64,000 bases of DNA from Mucilaginibacter sp. (GTDB lineage Bacteria; Bacteroidota; Bacteroidia; Sphingobacteriales; Sphingobacteriaceae), in the NCBI RefSeq assembly GCF_028287845.1, contig NZ_JAQBOW010000154.1, positions 1 through 64,000 of the forward strand, given 5' to 3'. Below are positions 26,649 through 34,408 of this stretch, piece after piece. The position numbers were made by a program, and so were the translations under genes. The notes below the pieces were generated by a model, which had not been told where the DNA came from, ran no database searches, and saw only the letters and a list, made by a program, of their open reading frames with translations. Every line of letters begins with the position of its first letter. Position 1 is the stretch's first letter.

Positions 26649-26671
26649 CTCTATATTTTCTTTTTCGTAAA

Positions 26672-26687
26672 TGTTCCACGTGGAACA
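26672..26687. promoter_or_regulatory. parS site 2
   Basis: A second identical TGTTCCACGTGGAACA, 39 bp (start to start) from site 1, in the untranslated space between mnmG and the small membrane-protein gene. Confidence 0.9.
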
Positions 26688-26701
26688 TTTGACTTATTTA
26701 T

Positions 26702-26950
26702 TCATTTTCCAGTTGTTCCACGTGGAACATTAAAGAGTGATACCAATGCAAACCCCGCCCAAATGCTTTCTAAAATAACAAAAGGATAGAAGCGTATCAT
26801 ATAAGAGGAGAGGCAGCAAAGCGCCGCTCCTATAAAATTCATAAAACAATAAGCCCTGCTTGTGGCCTGTATTTTCTTGTATAAATTTAATAAAAACGCT
26901 ATTAATAACAGCACTACGCCTAATGATGCAATAATATCCGATGCTTTCAT
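26702..26950 (-). CDS. CBU_0592-like small membrane protein
   Basis: An 82-residue membrane protein resembling the CBU_0592 family. Three hydrophobic helices are visible (IIASLGVVLLLIAFLLNLY, YCFMNFIGAALCCLSSYMI, PFVILESIWAGFALVSLF). The function is unknown. Its ATG overlaps the stop of the ABC-F gene by one base (TAATG), so it is translationally coupled to it. The last residues, FNVPRGTTGK, are encoded largely by parS site 3, so the protein end was either shaped or extended by the ParB site. Homologues should lack this tail if that is right. Confidence 0.82.
   Translation of the reverse strand: MKASDIIASLGVVLLLIAFLLNLYKKIQATSRAYCFMNFIGAALCCLSSYMIRFYPFVILESIWAGFALVSLFNVPRGTTGK
26714..26729. 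promoter_or_regulatory. parS site 3, inside a coding sequence
   Basis: A third identical TGTTCCACGTGGAACA, 42 bp from site 2. It lies inside the 3' end of the small membrane-protein gene and encodes part of its C-terminal FNVPRGT. Confidence 0.9.
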
Positions 26951-28821
26951 TAGGCCTCTTTTAGTTCGGTTAACTCAATCCAGCGCATGCTTTTTTCATC
27001 AAGCCTGCTATTTAACGCAGTTATCTTTTCTGCTATTTCAATAATAGCAGCGTTATCTACCGCGCCCGAATTAAGCTTCTCATTCTGTGTTTTTATTTCG
27101 TTTTCAATGGCTGCTATTTCTTTATCCAATGCATCCAACTCCTTCTGCTCTTTGAAACTCAATTTGTTTTTAGCAACAACAGGGGTTGGTTGAGCAACAA
27201 CACCGGCAGCTTTGTCTGCTTTGTTTTGTTGTTTTTCTTCTTCCTGCTCTAATCTATAAGACGAATAATTGCCATTATATATTTTAACCTTGCCTTTTTC
27301 TTCAACAATAAATAGCTGGTCGGTTAGCTTATCCAGCAAATATCTGTCGTGCGATACAATCATTAACACGCCGCCATAGTTAGTTAGAAACTCTTCCAGC
27401 ACATTTAAAGTATCAATATCCAAGTCATTTGTTGGCTCATCCAGAATTAAAAAGTTAGGGTTTTTCATCAGGATGCTCATTAATTGCAACCTTTTTTTCT
27501 CGCCACCACTTAGTTTGGATATAAACCCATATTGTTTAGCAGGGGGGAAAAGGAATAAGGTAAGCAATGCCGAAGCCGAAATCATCTTTCCGTCGGCCAT
27601 TGTAATAAACTCTGCAACGTTTTTTACAATATCAATAACGCGCTCATCCTCCTTAAATGTAATACCCGATTGGTGAAAATAGCCCAAAACGGTGGTTTCG
27701 CCTTTTTGTATAGACCCGCTATCAGGCAATAAGCCGCCGGTTATCATATTCAATAAAGTCGATTTGCCGCTGCCGTTTTTTCCGGCTAAGCCAATACGGT
27801 CGCCTTTTTTAAACACATAATTAAAGTGATCGATATAAGTAACGCCATTAAAGGCTTTGCTTATACCGTGTATTTCCATGATCTTATTTCCCTGCCGCGC
27901 TGTTTTAACACTTAATTCTACGTTTAATTTAGGGCCGTTGTTTTGTGTTTTCGATTCCAGGTCATAAAACGCATCTATTCTAGCCTTAGATTTAGTGCCA
28001 CGGGCCTTGGGTTGACGGCGCATCCATTCTAATTCCTTTCGCAATAAATTAGAGTTTTTCTGAAATGTTGCCTCATCAGATGCTTCACGTTCGGCCTTAC
28101 GTTCTAAATAATAGCCGTAATTACCTACGTAGGGTATTATTTTACCCCGGTCAATCTCCAATATCTCATTACAAACATTATCCAGGAAATATCTGTCGTG
28201 TGTAACCATTAATATGGTTTTAGAGCCATCTGTAAGCAGTTTTTCTAACCATTCTATTGTGTCTATATCCAGGTGATTGGTTGGCTCATCTAAAATATAC
28301 AGATCAGGGTCCTCTATCAGCAGCTTGGCTAATGCCAAACGTTTTTTTTGCCCGCCTGATAAGGTGTTAATACTTTGATTTAAATGATGAATATCCAATC
28401 GTCCTAAAATGGTTTTGATCTTATATTCATATTCCCAGGCATCAACTTCGCTTAATTCTTCCATTACCAGATCAAGCGCCTTTGCATTATCCGGGTCGTT
28501 CTCTAAAAGCTCTTCGTACTTACGGATGGCTTGTTGTTGCACATTATCTGCATGAAAAATATAATCGCTTATAGTTACTGCGTCTTTAAAGCCGGGGTCC
28601 TGCTCCAGGTAGCCCATGCGCAGGTCTTTGGTTTGCACAACCTTGCCCTCGGTAGGTAAAAACTGGCCGGCCAAAAGTTTTAACAGGGTTGATTTACCGG
28701 CACCGTTAATGCCCACCAGCGCAACACGGCGCCCGCGATTAATACCTATAGTAATATTTTTAAAAAGCCAATTATCATGGAACTGATGGCCAAGATTCTC
28801 GGCGGATATATATGTACTCAC
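26950..28821 (-). CDS. ABC-F family ATPase (Uup-like)
   Basis: A 623-residue soluble protein with two ABC domains and no membrane segments. First domain: GINGAGKSTLLKLL, LSGGQKKRLALAKLL, LYILDEPTNHLD. Second: AGKNGSGKSTLLNMI, LSGGEKKRLQLMSIL, LILDEPTNDLD. An inter-domain linker (RKELEWMRRQPKARGTKSKAR) and a C-terminal coiled coil (about residues 540-620) match the Uup branch of ABC-F proteins. ABC-F proteins bind the ribosome and influence translation or antibiotic tolerance; Uup has been tied to ribosome function and DNA stability. The precise role here is inference. It is followed by the coupled small membrane protein and lies 6 nt from the upstream Rossmann gene. Confidence 0.94.
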   Translation of the reverse strand: MSTYISAENLGHQFHDNWLFKNITIGINRGRRVALVGINGAGKSTLLKLLAGQFLPTEGKVVQTKDLRMGYLEQDPGFKDAVTISDYIFHADNVQQQAIRKYEELLENDPDNAKALDLVMEELSEVDAWEYEYKIKTILGRLDIHHLNQSINTLSGGQKKRLALAKLLIEDPDLYILDEPTNHLDIDTIEWLEKLLTDGSKTILMVTHDRYFLDNVCNEILEIDRGKIIPYVGNYGYYLERKAEREASDEATFQKNSNLLRKELEWMRRQPKARGTKSKARIDAFYDLESKTQNNGPKLNVELSVKTARQGNKIMEIHGISKAFNGVTYIDHFNYVFKKGDRIGLAGKNGSGKSTLLNMITGGLLPDSGSIQKGETTVLGYFHQSGITFKEDERVIDIVKNVAEFITMADGKMISASALLTLFLFPPAKQYGFISKLSGGEKKRLQLMSILMKNPNFLILDEPTNDLDIDTLNVLEEFLTNYGGVLMIVSHDRYLLDKLTDQLFIVEEKGKVKIYNGNYSSYRLEQEEEKQQNKADKAAGVVAQPTPVVAKNKLSFKEQKELDALDKEIAAIENEIKTQNEKLNSGAVDNAAIIEIAEKITALNSRLDEKSMRWIELTELKEA

Positions 28822-28827
28822 TATTTT

Positions 28828-29487
28828 TTATTTAGATAGTTGTTTTATTTTATCAGATGTATAAGTAAATACGCCTGTTTGATTTTTTAATGATTGTTTA
28901 AAAAGGGTCTTAGCCACACTGTGTGCCGATATAGCCCTGTATTTTTTTAATGTGCCCAATAAAAGCGGACTTGTTATTTTCAGGAAAAATATACTAATTC
29001 CTTCTAAAAGCCTTGCACTTTGTCTGTAGCCAATTAACACCGATGGCTGATATATATGCAAGCTTTTTAAGCCAATTTTCTTTATATCTTCCTCGGTTTC
29101 GCCTTTCATCCTTAAATAAAAATTTGATGATCTGGCATCTGCGCTTATTGATGAAACTAAATGGTATTGTTCAATTCCATTTTTTAAAGCTATTTCTGCC
29201 AATTTAACAGGATAGTCGTGATCTATTTTTCTATATTCATCCAAGTCTGGTGTTTCACTCCTTGTTGAACCTAAGCAACAAAAAATAACATTACCTGTTA
29301 TTGATTTAGCATAGCGGTCCAAATGCGCAAATTCAATTATCAATTGGGTAACTTTAACGTTATTTGTCCGGGTTTTTTTTCGGGCTATTATTAAAATTTC
29401 ATCATAGTTGGGTTGAGTTGATAGCATTGCCAGTAAATTGCTGCCAATTAGTCCGCTTGCACCCACTATAACTGCTTTTTTTGTCAT
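28828..29487 (-). CDS. NAD(P)-binding Rossmann-fold protein (TIP30/HTATIP2-like)
   Basis: A 219-residue protein of the atypical short-chain dehydrogenase group. The dinucleotide motif GASGLIGSNLL is at the N-terminus; VIFCCLGSTRSE, YHLVSSISADARS and FYLRMKGETEEDI place it near the HTATIP2/oxidoreductase family. The Ser and Tyr..K of classical SDRs are represented by SSIS and YLRMKG. The substrate is unknown. It lies 6 nt before the ABC-F gene and is probably the first gene of that operon. It faces the pirin gene across an 83-nt space that holds a 14-bp palindrome. Confidence 0.88.
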   Translation of the reverse strand: MTKKAVIVGASGLIGSNLLAMLSTQPNYDEILIIARKKTRTNNVKVTQLIIEFAHLDRYAKSITGNVIFCCLGSTRSETPDLDEYRKIDHDYPVKLAEIALKNGIEQYHLVSSISADARSSNFYLRMKGETEEDIKKIGLKSLHIYQPSVLIGYRQSARLLEGISIFFLKITSPLLLGTLKKYRAISAHSVAKTLFKQSLKNQTGVFTYTSDKIKQLSK

Positions 29488-29543
29488 TTAAAGCTATGTT
29501 TTTTTGCAAAAATACGTATAATTAATTATTGGAATAAATATTG

Positions 29544-29557
29544 TATGTTTAAACATA
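29544..29557. promoter_or_regulatory. 14-bp palindrome TATGTTTAAACATA before the pirin gene
   Basis: A perfect palindrome 13 nt upstream of the pirin ATG, within the short divergent space shared with the Rossmann-fold gene. Its position fits an operator controlling one or both genes. No regulator gene lies nearby. Confidence 0.4.
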
Positions 29558-29570
29558 TAAATTTGATGTT

Positions 29571-30281
29571 ATGAAAAGTATATTTTATCCTGCTAATGAG
29601 CGGGGAACAAGCGACCACGGATGGTTAAAGGCAAATTTTTCATTCAGTTTTGGTCCGTATTATAATCCTGATAAAGTGCATTTTGGCGCGTTAAGGGTAT
29701 TAAATGACGATATTATTGCGGGGGGCACTGGTTTTGGTACACACCCTCATGATAATATGGAAATTATTACTATTCCATTACAAGGTGCGCTGGAACATAA
29801 GGATAGTATGGGTAATACAGGTGTAATAAATGCCGGCGAAGTGCAGGTAATGTCAGCAGGTACCGGCATCGAACACTCAGAATATAATCATTCTGCTACT
29901 GAAGCTGCAAATACTTTGCAGATATGGTTGTTTCCAAAGCACAGAAACATTGAGCCAAGGTATGATCAACGGAACTTTACCGATTCATTTAAGCCAAATG
30001 AGTTTACCACCCTGGTAACCGGGGATAAAAACATTGACGCACTATGGATAAACCAGGACGCCACCTTTTCTATAGGCGAGTTTGAAGCAGGCAAGTCAAT
30101 AAACTACGATATTAAAACAGCCGGAAATGGCGCATACCTTTTTGTTTTAGATGGCGCTATAAAAATAAGCGACCAGATTTTAAACAAAAAGGACGCATTG
30201 GGTGTTTATGATACCAGTTCAATTACTATTGATACCCAGGCAAATACCCGATTACTTATAATTGACGTACCAATGCTATAA
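29571..30281 (+). CDS. Pirin family protein (bicupin)
   Basis: A 236-residue pirin of the YhhW type. The N-terminal cupin carries GFGTHPHDNMEIITIPLQGALEHKD, with the metal-binding His and Glu, and GIEHSEYNH supplies the fourth ligand. A second, degenerate cupin forms the C-terminal half (AYLFVLDGAIKI). E. coli YhhW shows quercetin 2,3-dioxygenase activity in vitro; the physiological role of bacterial pirins is otherwise poorly known. It appears monocistronic, with a palindrome just upstream of the start. Confidence 0.92.
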   Translation: MKSIFYPANERGTSDHGWLKANFSFSFGPYYNPDKVHFGALRVLNDDIIAGGTGFGTHPHDNMEIITIPLQGALEHKDSMGNTGVINAGEVQVMSAGTGIEHSEYNHSATEAANTLQIWLFPKHRNIEPRYDQRNFTDSFKPNEFTTLVTGDKNIDALWINQDATFSIGEFEAGKSINYDIKTAGNGAYLFVLDGAIKISDQILNKKDALGVYDTSSITIDTQANTRLLIIDVPML

Positions 30282-30361
30282 ACCAGATAAAACTGCCGGG
30301 TAAGTTTATTGAGCGCAAACAACAGGATAAAACCTGTTATATACAGTTAATAATATAAACC

Positions 30362-31141
30362 ATGGCAGAAGAGATTATTATACCCGGCTGGAGAAAATGG
30401 CTGGAAGACATTGGCGAACAGGTGTCATTTTTTACCCGTTTCCTCAGAAATATTTTTGTTGGCGGTTTTGAATGGTCTGAGTTTGTAAGGCAATGTTATG
30501 AAATAGGTTACCGGTCATTAATGCTGGTTGGTATTACCTCCTTTATAATGGGTGTGGTTTTAATAGTACAATTAAGGCCCACCCTTGTAGCGTTTGGTGC
30601 GGCAAGCATGCTGCCCAAAACCCTTTCTGTATCTTTTGTTCGCGAAATTGGCCCGGTTATCATTGCCATTATATGTGCCGGTAAAATAGCCTCAAGTATT
30701 GGTGCCGAATTAGGTAGCATGAAGGTTTCGGAACAATTGGATGCTATGGATGTATCCGGGGCCAATCCGCTGCAGTATCTGGTTGTTACGCGCATACTGG
30801 CAACAACCATAATGGTACCCATATTATCTGTATTAGGCGATGTAATAGGCTTGTTTGGGGGATTCCTTGCTCTAAACCTTCGAGACCATATCAGCCTATC
30901 GCTATACGCTACCAAAGTAGTAGCCTCTCTTGATTATACTGACTTCTTGCCGGCGTTTATAAAAACTATATTTTTTGGCCTGGCCATTGGTTTTGTAGGT
31001 TGCTATAAAGGCTTCCACTCCAGTAAAGGCACAGAAAGCGTTGGATTGGCTGCAAATTCGGCAGTGGTTACCGCATCGCTGTGGATATTTGTTATTGATG
31101 CCATTGCCGTACAAATAACCAGTTTGTTATTTTATAAATAG
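30362..31141 (+). CDS. MlaE-family lipid ABC transporter permease
   Basis: A 259-residue permease of the MlaE/YrbE family. An amphipathic N-terminal helix is followed by about five membrane segments (SLMLVGITSFIMGVVLIVQL, VIIAIICAGKIASSIGAELGSMKV, ATTIMVPILSVLGDVIGLFGGF, FFGLAIGFVGCYKGF, SLWIFVIDAIAVQI). EIGPVI and SIGAELGSMKVSEQLDAM are the family signature. With the ATPase and MCE protein that follow (2 nt, then a 4-nt overlap) it forms an inner-membrane system for moving phospholipids between inner and outer membranes. No MlaB (STAS) or MlaC homologue is present here. Confidence 0.95.
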   Translation: MAEEIIIPGWRKWLEDIGEQVSFFTRFLRNIFVGGFEWSEFVRQCYEIGYRSLMLVGITSFIMGVVLIVQLRPTLVAFGAASMLPKTLSVSFVREIGPVIIAIICAGKIASSIGAELGSMKVSEQLDAMDVSGANPLQYLVVTRILATTIMVPILSVLGDVIGLFGGFLALNLRDHISLSLYATKVVASLDYTDFLPAFIKTIFFGLAIGFVGCYKGFHSSKGTESVGLAANSAVVTASLWIFVIDAIAVQITSLLFYK

Positions 31142-31143
31142 TT

Positions 31144-31929
31144 ATGGAAGAAGAAAAAACAATAGCTGAGTTCAAACAAATCAAAGGCAAAAATGAGGTG
31201 GTTATTGAGATAAAAGGCCTTAAAAAAGCATTTGGAAGCAAAGAGGTTTTAAAGGATATAAATCTGGATGTAAAACGTGGTGAGAACGTAGTGGTTTTAG
31301 GCCGGTCGGGAGTAGGAAAATCAGTTTTGATAGAATGTATAGTGGGGATGCTTATACCAGATGGCGGTACATTAAAGGTATTGGGAGTTGAGGTTGCCGA
31401 AATGGGCGATAAAGAATTAAAAGAGCTGCGGATGAAGATCGGCTTCCTGTTTCAAAGCGGGGCCCTGTATGATTCCATGACGGTTAGAGAAAACCTGGAA
31501 TTTCCATTAACAAGGGTGTTAAAAATAGACGACCAGGCCGAACTTGATAAGCGGGTTGAAGAGGTTCTGGATAGCGTGGGCCTGGAAGAAGCGATTGATA
31601 AGTTGCCGTCTGACCTGTCTGGCGGTATGCGCAAAAGAGCCGGTCTGGCACGTACGCTTATTATAAAACCAGAGATCATGCTTTATGATGAGCCCACTAC
31701 GGGCCTCGACCCAATCACCTCGCGCGAGATAAGCGAACTGATATTAAACATGCAAAAAAAATATAAAACAACATCAATAATTATTACGCACGATATGGAA
31801 TGCGCACGCATTACGGCAGACCGTGTAGTAATTATGGACGATGGGAAATATATAGAAGAAGGCACTTTTGATAGCCTGAAAAAATCAAAAAACAAAATTG
31901 TACAATCATTTTTTAGAGATATATCATGA
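31144..31929 (+). CDS. MlaF-like ABC transporter ATP-binding protein
   Basis: A 261-residue ABC ATPase that powers the MlaE-type permease. Walker A GRSGVGKSVLIECI, Q-loop FLFQSGALYDSMTV, signature LSGGMRKRAGLARTL, Walker B IMLYDEPTTGLDP and the switch His ITHD are all present; FQSGALYDSMTVRENLEFPL is typical of MlaF. An N-terminal extension of about 18 charged residues precedes the ABC domain. It overlaps mlaD by 4 nt (ATGA). Confidence 0.95.
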   Translation: MEEEKTIAEFKQIKGKNEVVIEIKGLKKAFGSKEVLKDINLDVKRGENVVVLGRSGVGKSVLIECIVGMLIPDGGTLKVLGVEVAEMGDKELKELRMKIGFLFQSGALYDSMTVRENLEFPLTRVLKIDDQAELDKRVEEVLDSVGLEEAIDKLPSDLSGGMRKRAGLARTLIIKPEIMLYDEPTTGLDPITSREISELILNMQKKYKTTSIIITHDMECARITADRVVIMDDGKYIEEGTFDSLKKSKNKIVQSFFRDIS

Positions 31930-32684
31930 AAACGACTTCTTCACAGAAATTAAAAATAGGGTTATTTACTTTTATTGGCCTGTTGGTGCTAATAGCGGCA
32001 GTGTTTTTTATAGGCAATCAAAAAAGCCTGTTCAGCGCGACTTTTAAGATAAACGGCGTGTTTAAAAACGTAAATGGCTTACAGATAGGCAATAACGTCC
32101 GCTTTGCCGGCATAAATGTTGGAGTCGTTAATGATATTGAAATTATTAACGATACCGCTGTGAGAGTCGTACTAAATATTAACGATGAGGTAAAAAAATT
32201 CATGAAAAAAGACTCGAAAATGAGTATTGGCAGCGACGGTTTAATGGGCGATAAACTGGTTGTGTTGATGCCGGGCGGTGCAGCAGCAACTGCGATGGTA
32301 AAAGATGGCGATCGGATAAATTCCGTTAACCCGGTTGATGTGGACAAGATAGTTGCTAAATTAACCAAAATAGAAGATGACGCGGGTTCGCTTATTGATA
32401 ACATGGCGCAAATAGTAGCTAAAATAAATACGGGCAAGGGTAGCCTGAGCCGGTTATTAAATAATGATAAGATGGCGCGCGAAATGGAGAAGACGGTTAC
32501 GCAGGCAAAAACAACTATGCAAAATGTACATAAAACCAGTGCTACATTAAATGAGGACCTAAAAGCCGCCCAGGGCAACTTCCTGTTAAAAGGATTTTTT
32601 AATAAAAAGAAAAAAGCAGCTAAAGCAAAACAAGACTCTATAAAGAAAATTCAGGATGATGCCCAAAAGCCGCAAAAGCAATAA
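31926..32684 (+). CDS. MlaD/MCE family lipid-binding protein
   Basis: A 252-residue MCE protein. A single N-terminal membrane anchor (IGLFTFIGLLVLIAAVFFIGN) is followed by the MCE domain (about residues 38-118: FKNVNGLQIGNNVRFAGINVGVV, SDGLMGDKLVVLMPG), a helical region (GSLIDNMAQIVAKINTGKGSLSRLLN) and a lysine-rich tail. MCE domains form hexameric lipid-conducting rings in the periplasm. The position as last gene after permease and ATPase is the standard order. Confidence 0.94.
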   Translation: MKTTSSQKLKIGLFTFIGLLVLIAAVFFIGNQKSLFSATFKINGVFKNVNGLQIGNNVRFAGINVGVVNDIEIINDTAVRVVLNINDEVKKFMKKDSKMSIGSDGLMGDKLVVLMPGGAAATAMVKDGDRINSVNPVDVDKIVAKLTKIEDDAGSLIDNMAQIVAKINTGKGSLSRLLNNDKMAREMEKTVTQAKTTMQNVHKTSATLNEDLKAAQGNFLLKGFFNKKKKAAKAKQDSIKKIQDDAQKPQKQ

Positions 32685-32726
32685 ACGGAAAGATACTATA
32701 GGCTTAATAGAATGGGATTAATTGTT

Positions 32727-32749
32727 TATATTTAGACTGATTAATCAGT
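32727..32749. promoter_or_regulatory. Promoter -7 and palindromic operator of the tetR gene
   Basis: TATATTTA (32727-32734, 7/8 to TAnnTTTG) is followed after one base by the perfect 14-bp palindrome ACTGATTAATCAGT (32736-32749), which ends 7 nt before the TTG start of the TetR gene. A repressor bound here would cover the transcription start, so autorepression is the simplest reading. TetR binding is inferred from position. Confidence 0.6.
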
Positions 32750-32756
32750 TTGTAAA

Positions 32757-33323
32757 TTGGACAAGAAACAACAAATCCTATCTGCCGCACTGCGTTTATT
32801 TGTAGCGAATGGTTTTGACGGAACCCCAACTGCTAAAATAGCAATAGAAGCTGCGGTTGCAAACGGTACTTTGTTTTACCACTATAAAACAAAAGAAGAA
32901 TTAATAGTTGCCCTTTATAATCAATTAAAAGAAGAGCAGGCTAACTATATATTGCCAATTATAACCGGCTCGGGCTTTATAACAGACAAATTCAGGGATA
33001 TTTTTATCCACTCGGTTCATTGGGCGCTTAGCAATCCGGATAAATTTTATTATATCCAGCAATTCAATTTTTCTCCGCATTTAGCTGTAGTTCCAAAGCA
33101 GGTGTTGAAACAACAGACAATAATATATGAGAATTTTATTGAAGAAGGCATAAAAAGAAAATTGCTGAAACAGCAAGATCCAGAACTTATCATCGCATTA
33201 TTTAATGGCCAGGTGTATGGCATTTACCACTATCTTACATCTGCTGAATTCACTCCCGCTTTGCGTGAAAAAACAATTAATGAAAGCTATGAAATGGTTT
33301 GGGATATGATGAAGTATATGTAA
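32757..33323 (+). CDS. TetR/AcrR family transcriptional regulator
   Basis: A 188-residue TetR-type repressor. The N-terminal helix-turn-helix domain is clear (KQQILSAALRLFVANGFDGTPTAKIAIEAAVANGTLFYHYKTKEELI). The C-terminal ligand-binding helices are not diagnostic. The start is a TTG (32757), because no in-frame ATG exists and the frame from TTG gives the standard N-terminus. It follows the mla-like operon after 72 nt and may sense a membrane-lipid-related ligand, but that link rests on neighbourhood only. A strong bidirectional terminator lies just downstream. Confidence 0.93.
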   Translation: MDKKQQILSAALRLFVANGFDGTPTAKIAIEAAVANGTLFYHYKTKEELIVALYNQLKEEQANYILPIITGSGFITDKFRDIFIHSVHWALSNPDKFYYIQQFNFSPHLAVVPKQVLKQQTIIYENFIEEGIKRKLLKQQDPELIIALFNGQVYGIYHYLTSAEFTPALREKTINESYEMVWDMMKYM

Positions 33324-33366
33324 ACAACTTTTCTTTTAAAAAAATGTGGAGCAACCAGTCATTAGT

Positions 33367-33408
33367 AAACAAAAAAGACTAACCACATTTGGTTAGTCTT
33401 TTTTGTTT
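33367..33408. terminator. Bidirectional intrinsic terminator, 18-bp stem
   Basis: AAACAAAAAAGACTAACC (33367-33384) pairs perfectly with GGTTAGTCTTTTTTGTTT (33391-33408) around a 6-nt loop. A/T runs at both feet let it serve both the tetR gene (+) and the glutathione peroxidase gene (-), which converge on it. Confidence 0.9.
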
Positions 33409-33420
33409 AGTTTGTTAAGC

Positions 33421-33933
33421 TTAAAGCTGGCTGGTAATAGCCGGATCTAAAGGAGTAACCTTTGAACGGTAACGGTGTATTAGCTTGCCATTTTCATCTA
33501 TCAAGAATTTCTCGAAGTTCCATTTAATGTCGCCGGTAAAATCAGGGTTTTCCGCGCTGGTTAAATATTGGAATAATGGATCAATATCCAAACCTAATAC
33601 GCTCACCTTGCCGCTCATTGGGAAAGTAACTGAAAAATTATCATGGCAAAATGATTTAATATCCTGATTAGTGCCCGGCTCTTGTCCGCCAAAATTATTA
33701 GCCGGGAAACCTACTACTACTACTTTATCTTTATAAAGCTCTGCAAGCTTCTCCAATTCTTTATACTGTGGGGTAAACCCGCATTTTGAAGCGGTGTTAA
33801 CGATCAATAATTTTTTGCCTTTGTATTTTAACAGCGAGAAGTTTTTACCATCAATGGTTTTCAATTTAAAGTCATAAACTGATGACGCGCTCGTTACAAA
33901 CAACAGGGCGAATATTAATGCTATTGTTTTCAT
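33421..33933 (-). CDS. Glutathione peroxidase family protein, exported
   Basis: A 170-residue thiol peroxidase. A signal peptide (KTIALIFALLFVTSASSVYDF) indicates export, which is unusual compared with cytoplasmic homologues. The catalytic Cys is in VNTASKCGFTPQY (cysteine, not selenocysteine), the partner Gln and Trp are in FPANNFGGQEPGTN and IKWNFEKFLI. Members of this group usually take electrons from thioredoxin rather than glutathione. It reduces peroxides, probably in the periplasm. It lies 49 nt downstream of ybeY and may be the last gene of that operon. Confidence 0.94.
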   Translation of the reverse strand: MKTIALIFALLFVTSASSVYDFKLKTIDGKNFSLLKYKGKKLLIVNTASKCGFTPQYKELEKLAELYKDKVVVVGFPANNFGGQEPGTNQDIKSFCHDNFSVTFPMSGKVSVLGLDIDPLFQYLTSAENPDFTGDIKWNFEKFLIDENGKLIHRYRSKVTPLDPAITSQL

Positions 33934-33982
33934 TTCGTTTTATAATTAGTTGGGAGATAAATATTTTAAGTAAAATTAAAGA

Positions 33983-34408
33983 TTAAAAAGGCCGTTTTCC
34001 AAGATAGTAGTCTTCTTTTTCTGTCATTTTTTTCTTAGCAGCAGGGGTTTTGTCTTTATAGCCCAATAAGTGTAATACGCCATGTATAATTACACGGTCT
34101 AATTCATCAGTTACAGACACGCTAAAGCCGGCAGCATTTTCGCGGATGCGGGGTATAGAAATAAAAATATCCCCTCTTATCTCACCCTTGTCTACCGAAT
34201 TATCAAACGTAATAATATCGGTATAGGTGTCATGATCCAAATATTTCTGATTAATCTTCAGCAAATATGCATCCGAACAAAATACAAAAACAAGCTCCTG
34301 TAAGGTAAAACCTTCGGCAACGATGGTTTGATTTATCCACTGCCGTATTTTGGTTTTGTTTTTTAGCGTGTAGGTTATATCCTCTTCAAAAAACTGTATA
34401 GCCGGCAT
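33983..34408 (-). CDS. ybeY: Endoribonuclease YbeY
   Basis: A 141-residue YbeY homologue, a metallo-RNase for rRNA maturation and ribosome quality control. The N-terminal half includes ELVFVFCSDAYLLKINQKYL and DTYTDIITFDN. The zinc site is HGVLHLLGYKDKT: the first two His match E. coli H114 and H118, but the position of the third ligand (E. coli H124) is Asp here. I recall KDK as common in Bacteroidota YbeY, so it may be a clade form. It overlaps the upstream HATPase gene by one base. Confidence 0.95.
   Translation of the reverse strand: MPAIQFFEEDITYTLKNKTKIRQWINQTIVAEGFTLQELVFVFCSDAYLLKINQKYLDHDTYTDIITFDNSVDKGEIRGDIFISIPRIRENAAGFSVSVTDELDRVIIHGVLHLLGYKDKTPAAKKKMTEKEDYYLGKRPF

Noticed and set aside
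26600-26760. Replication origin itself at the parS cluster
   Set aside because: No cluster of DnaA boxes (TTATCCACA) or dnaA gene was seen; parS only suggests that the origin is in the neighbourhood.
26460-26789. Plus-strand frame with repeated VPRGT segments
   Set aside because: VPRGT is simply the translation of the parS sites; the frame is antisense to mnmG and the small membrane-protein gene.
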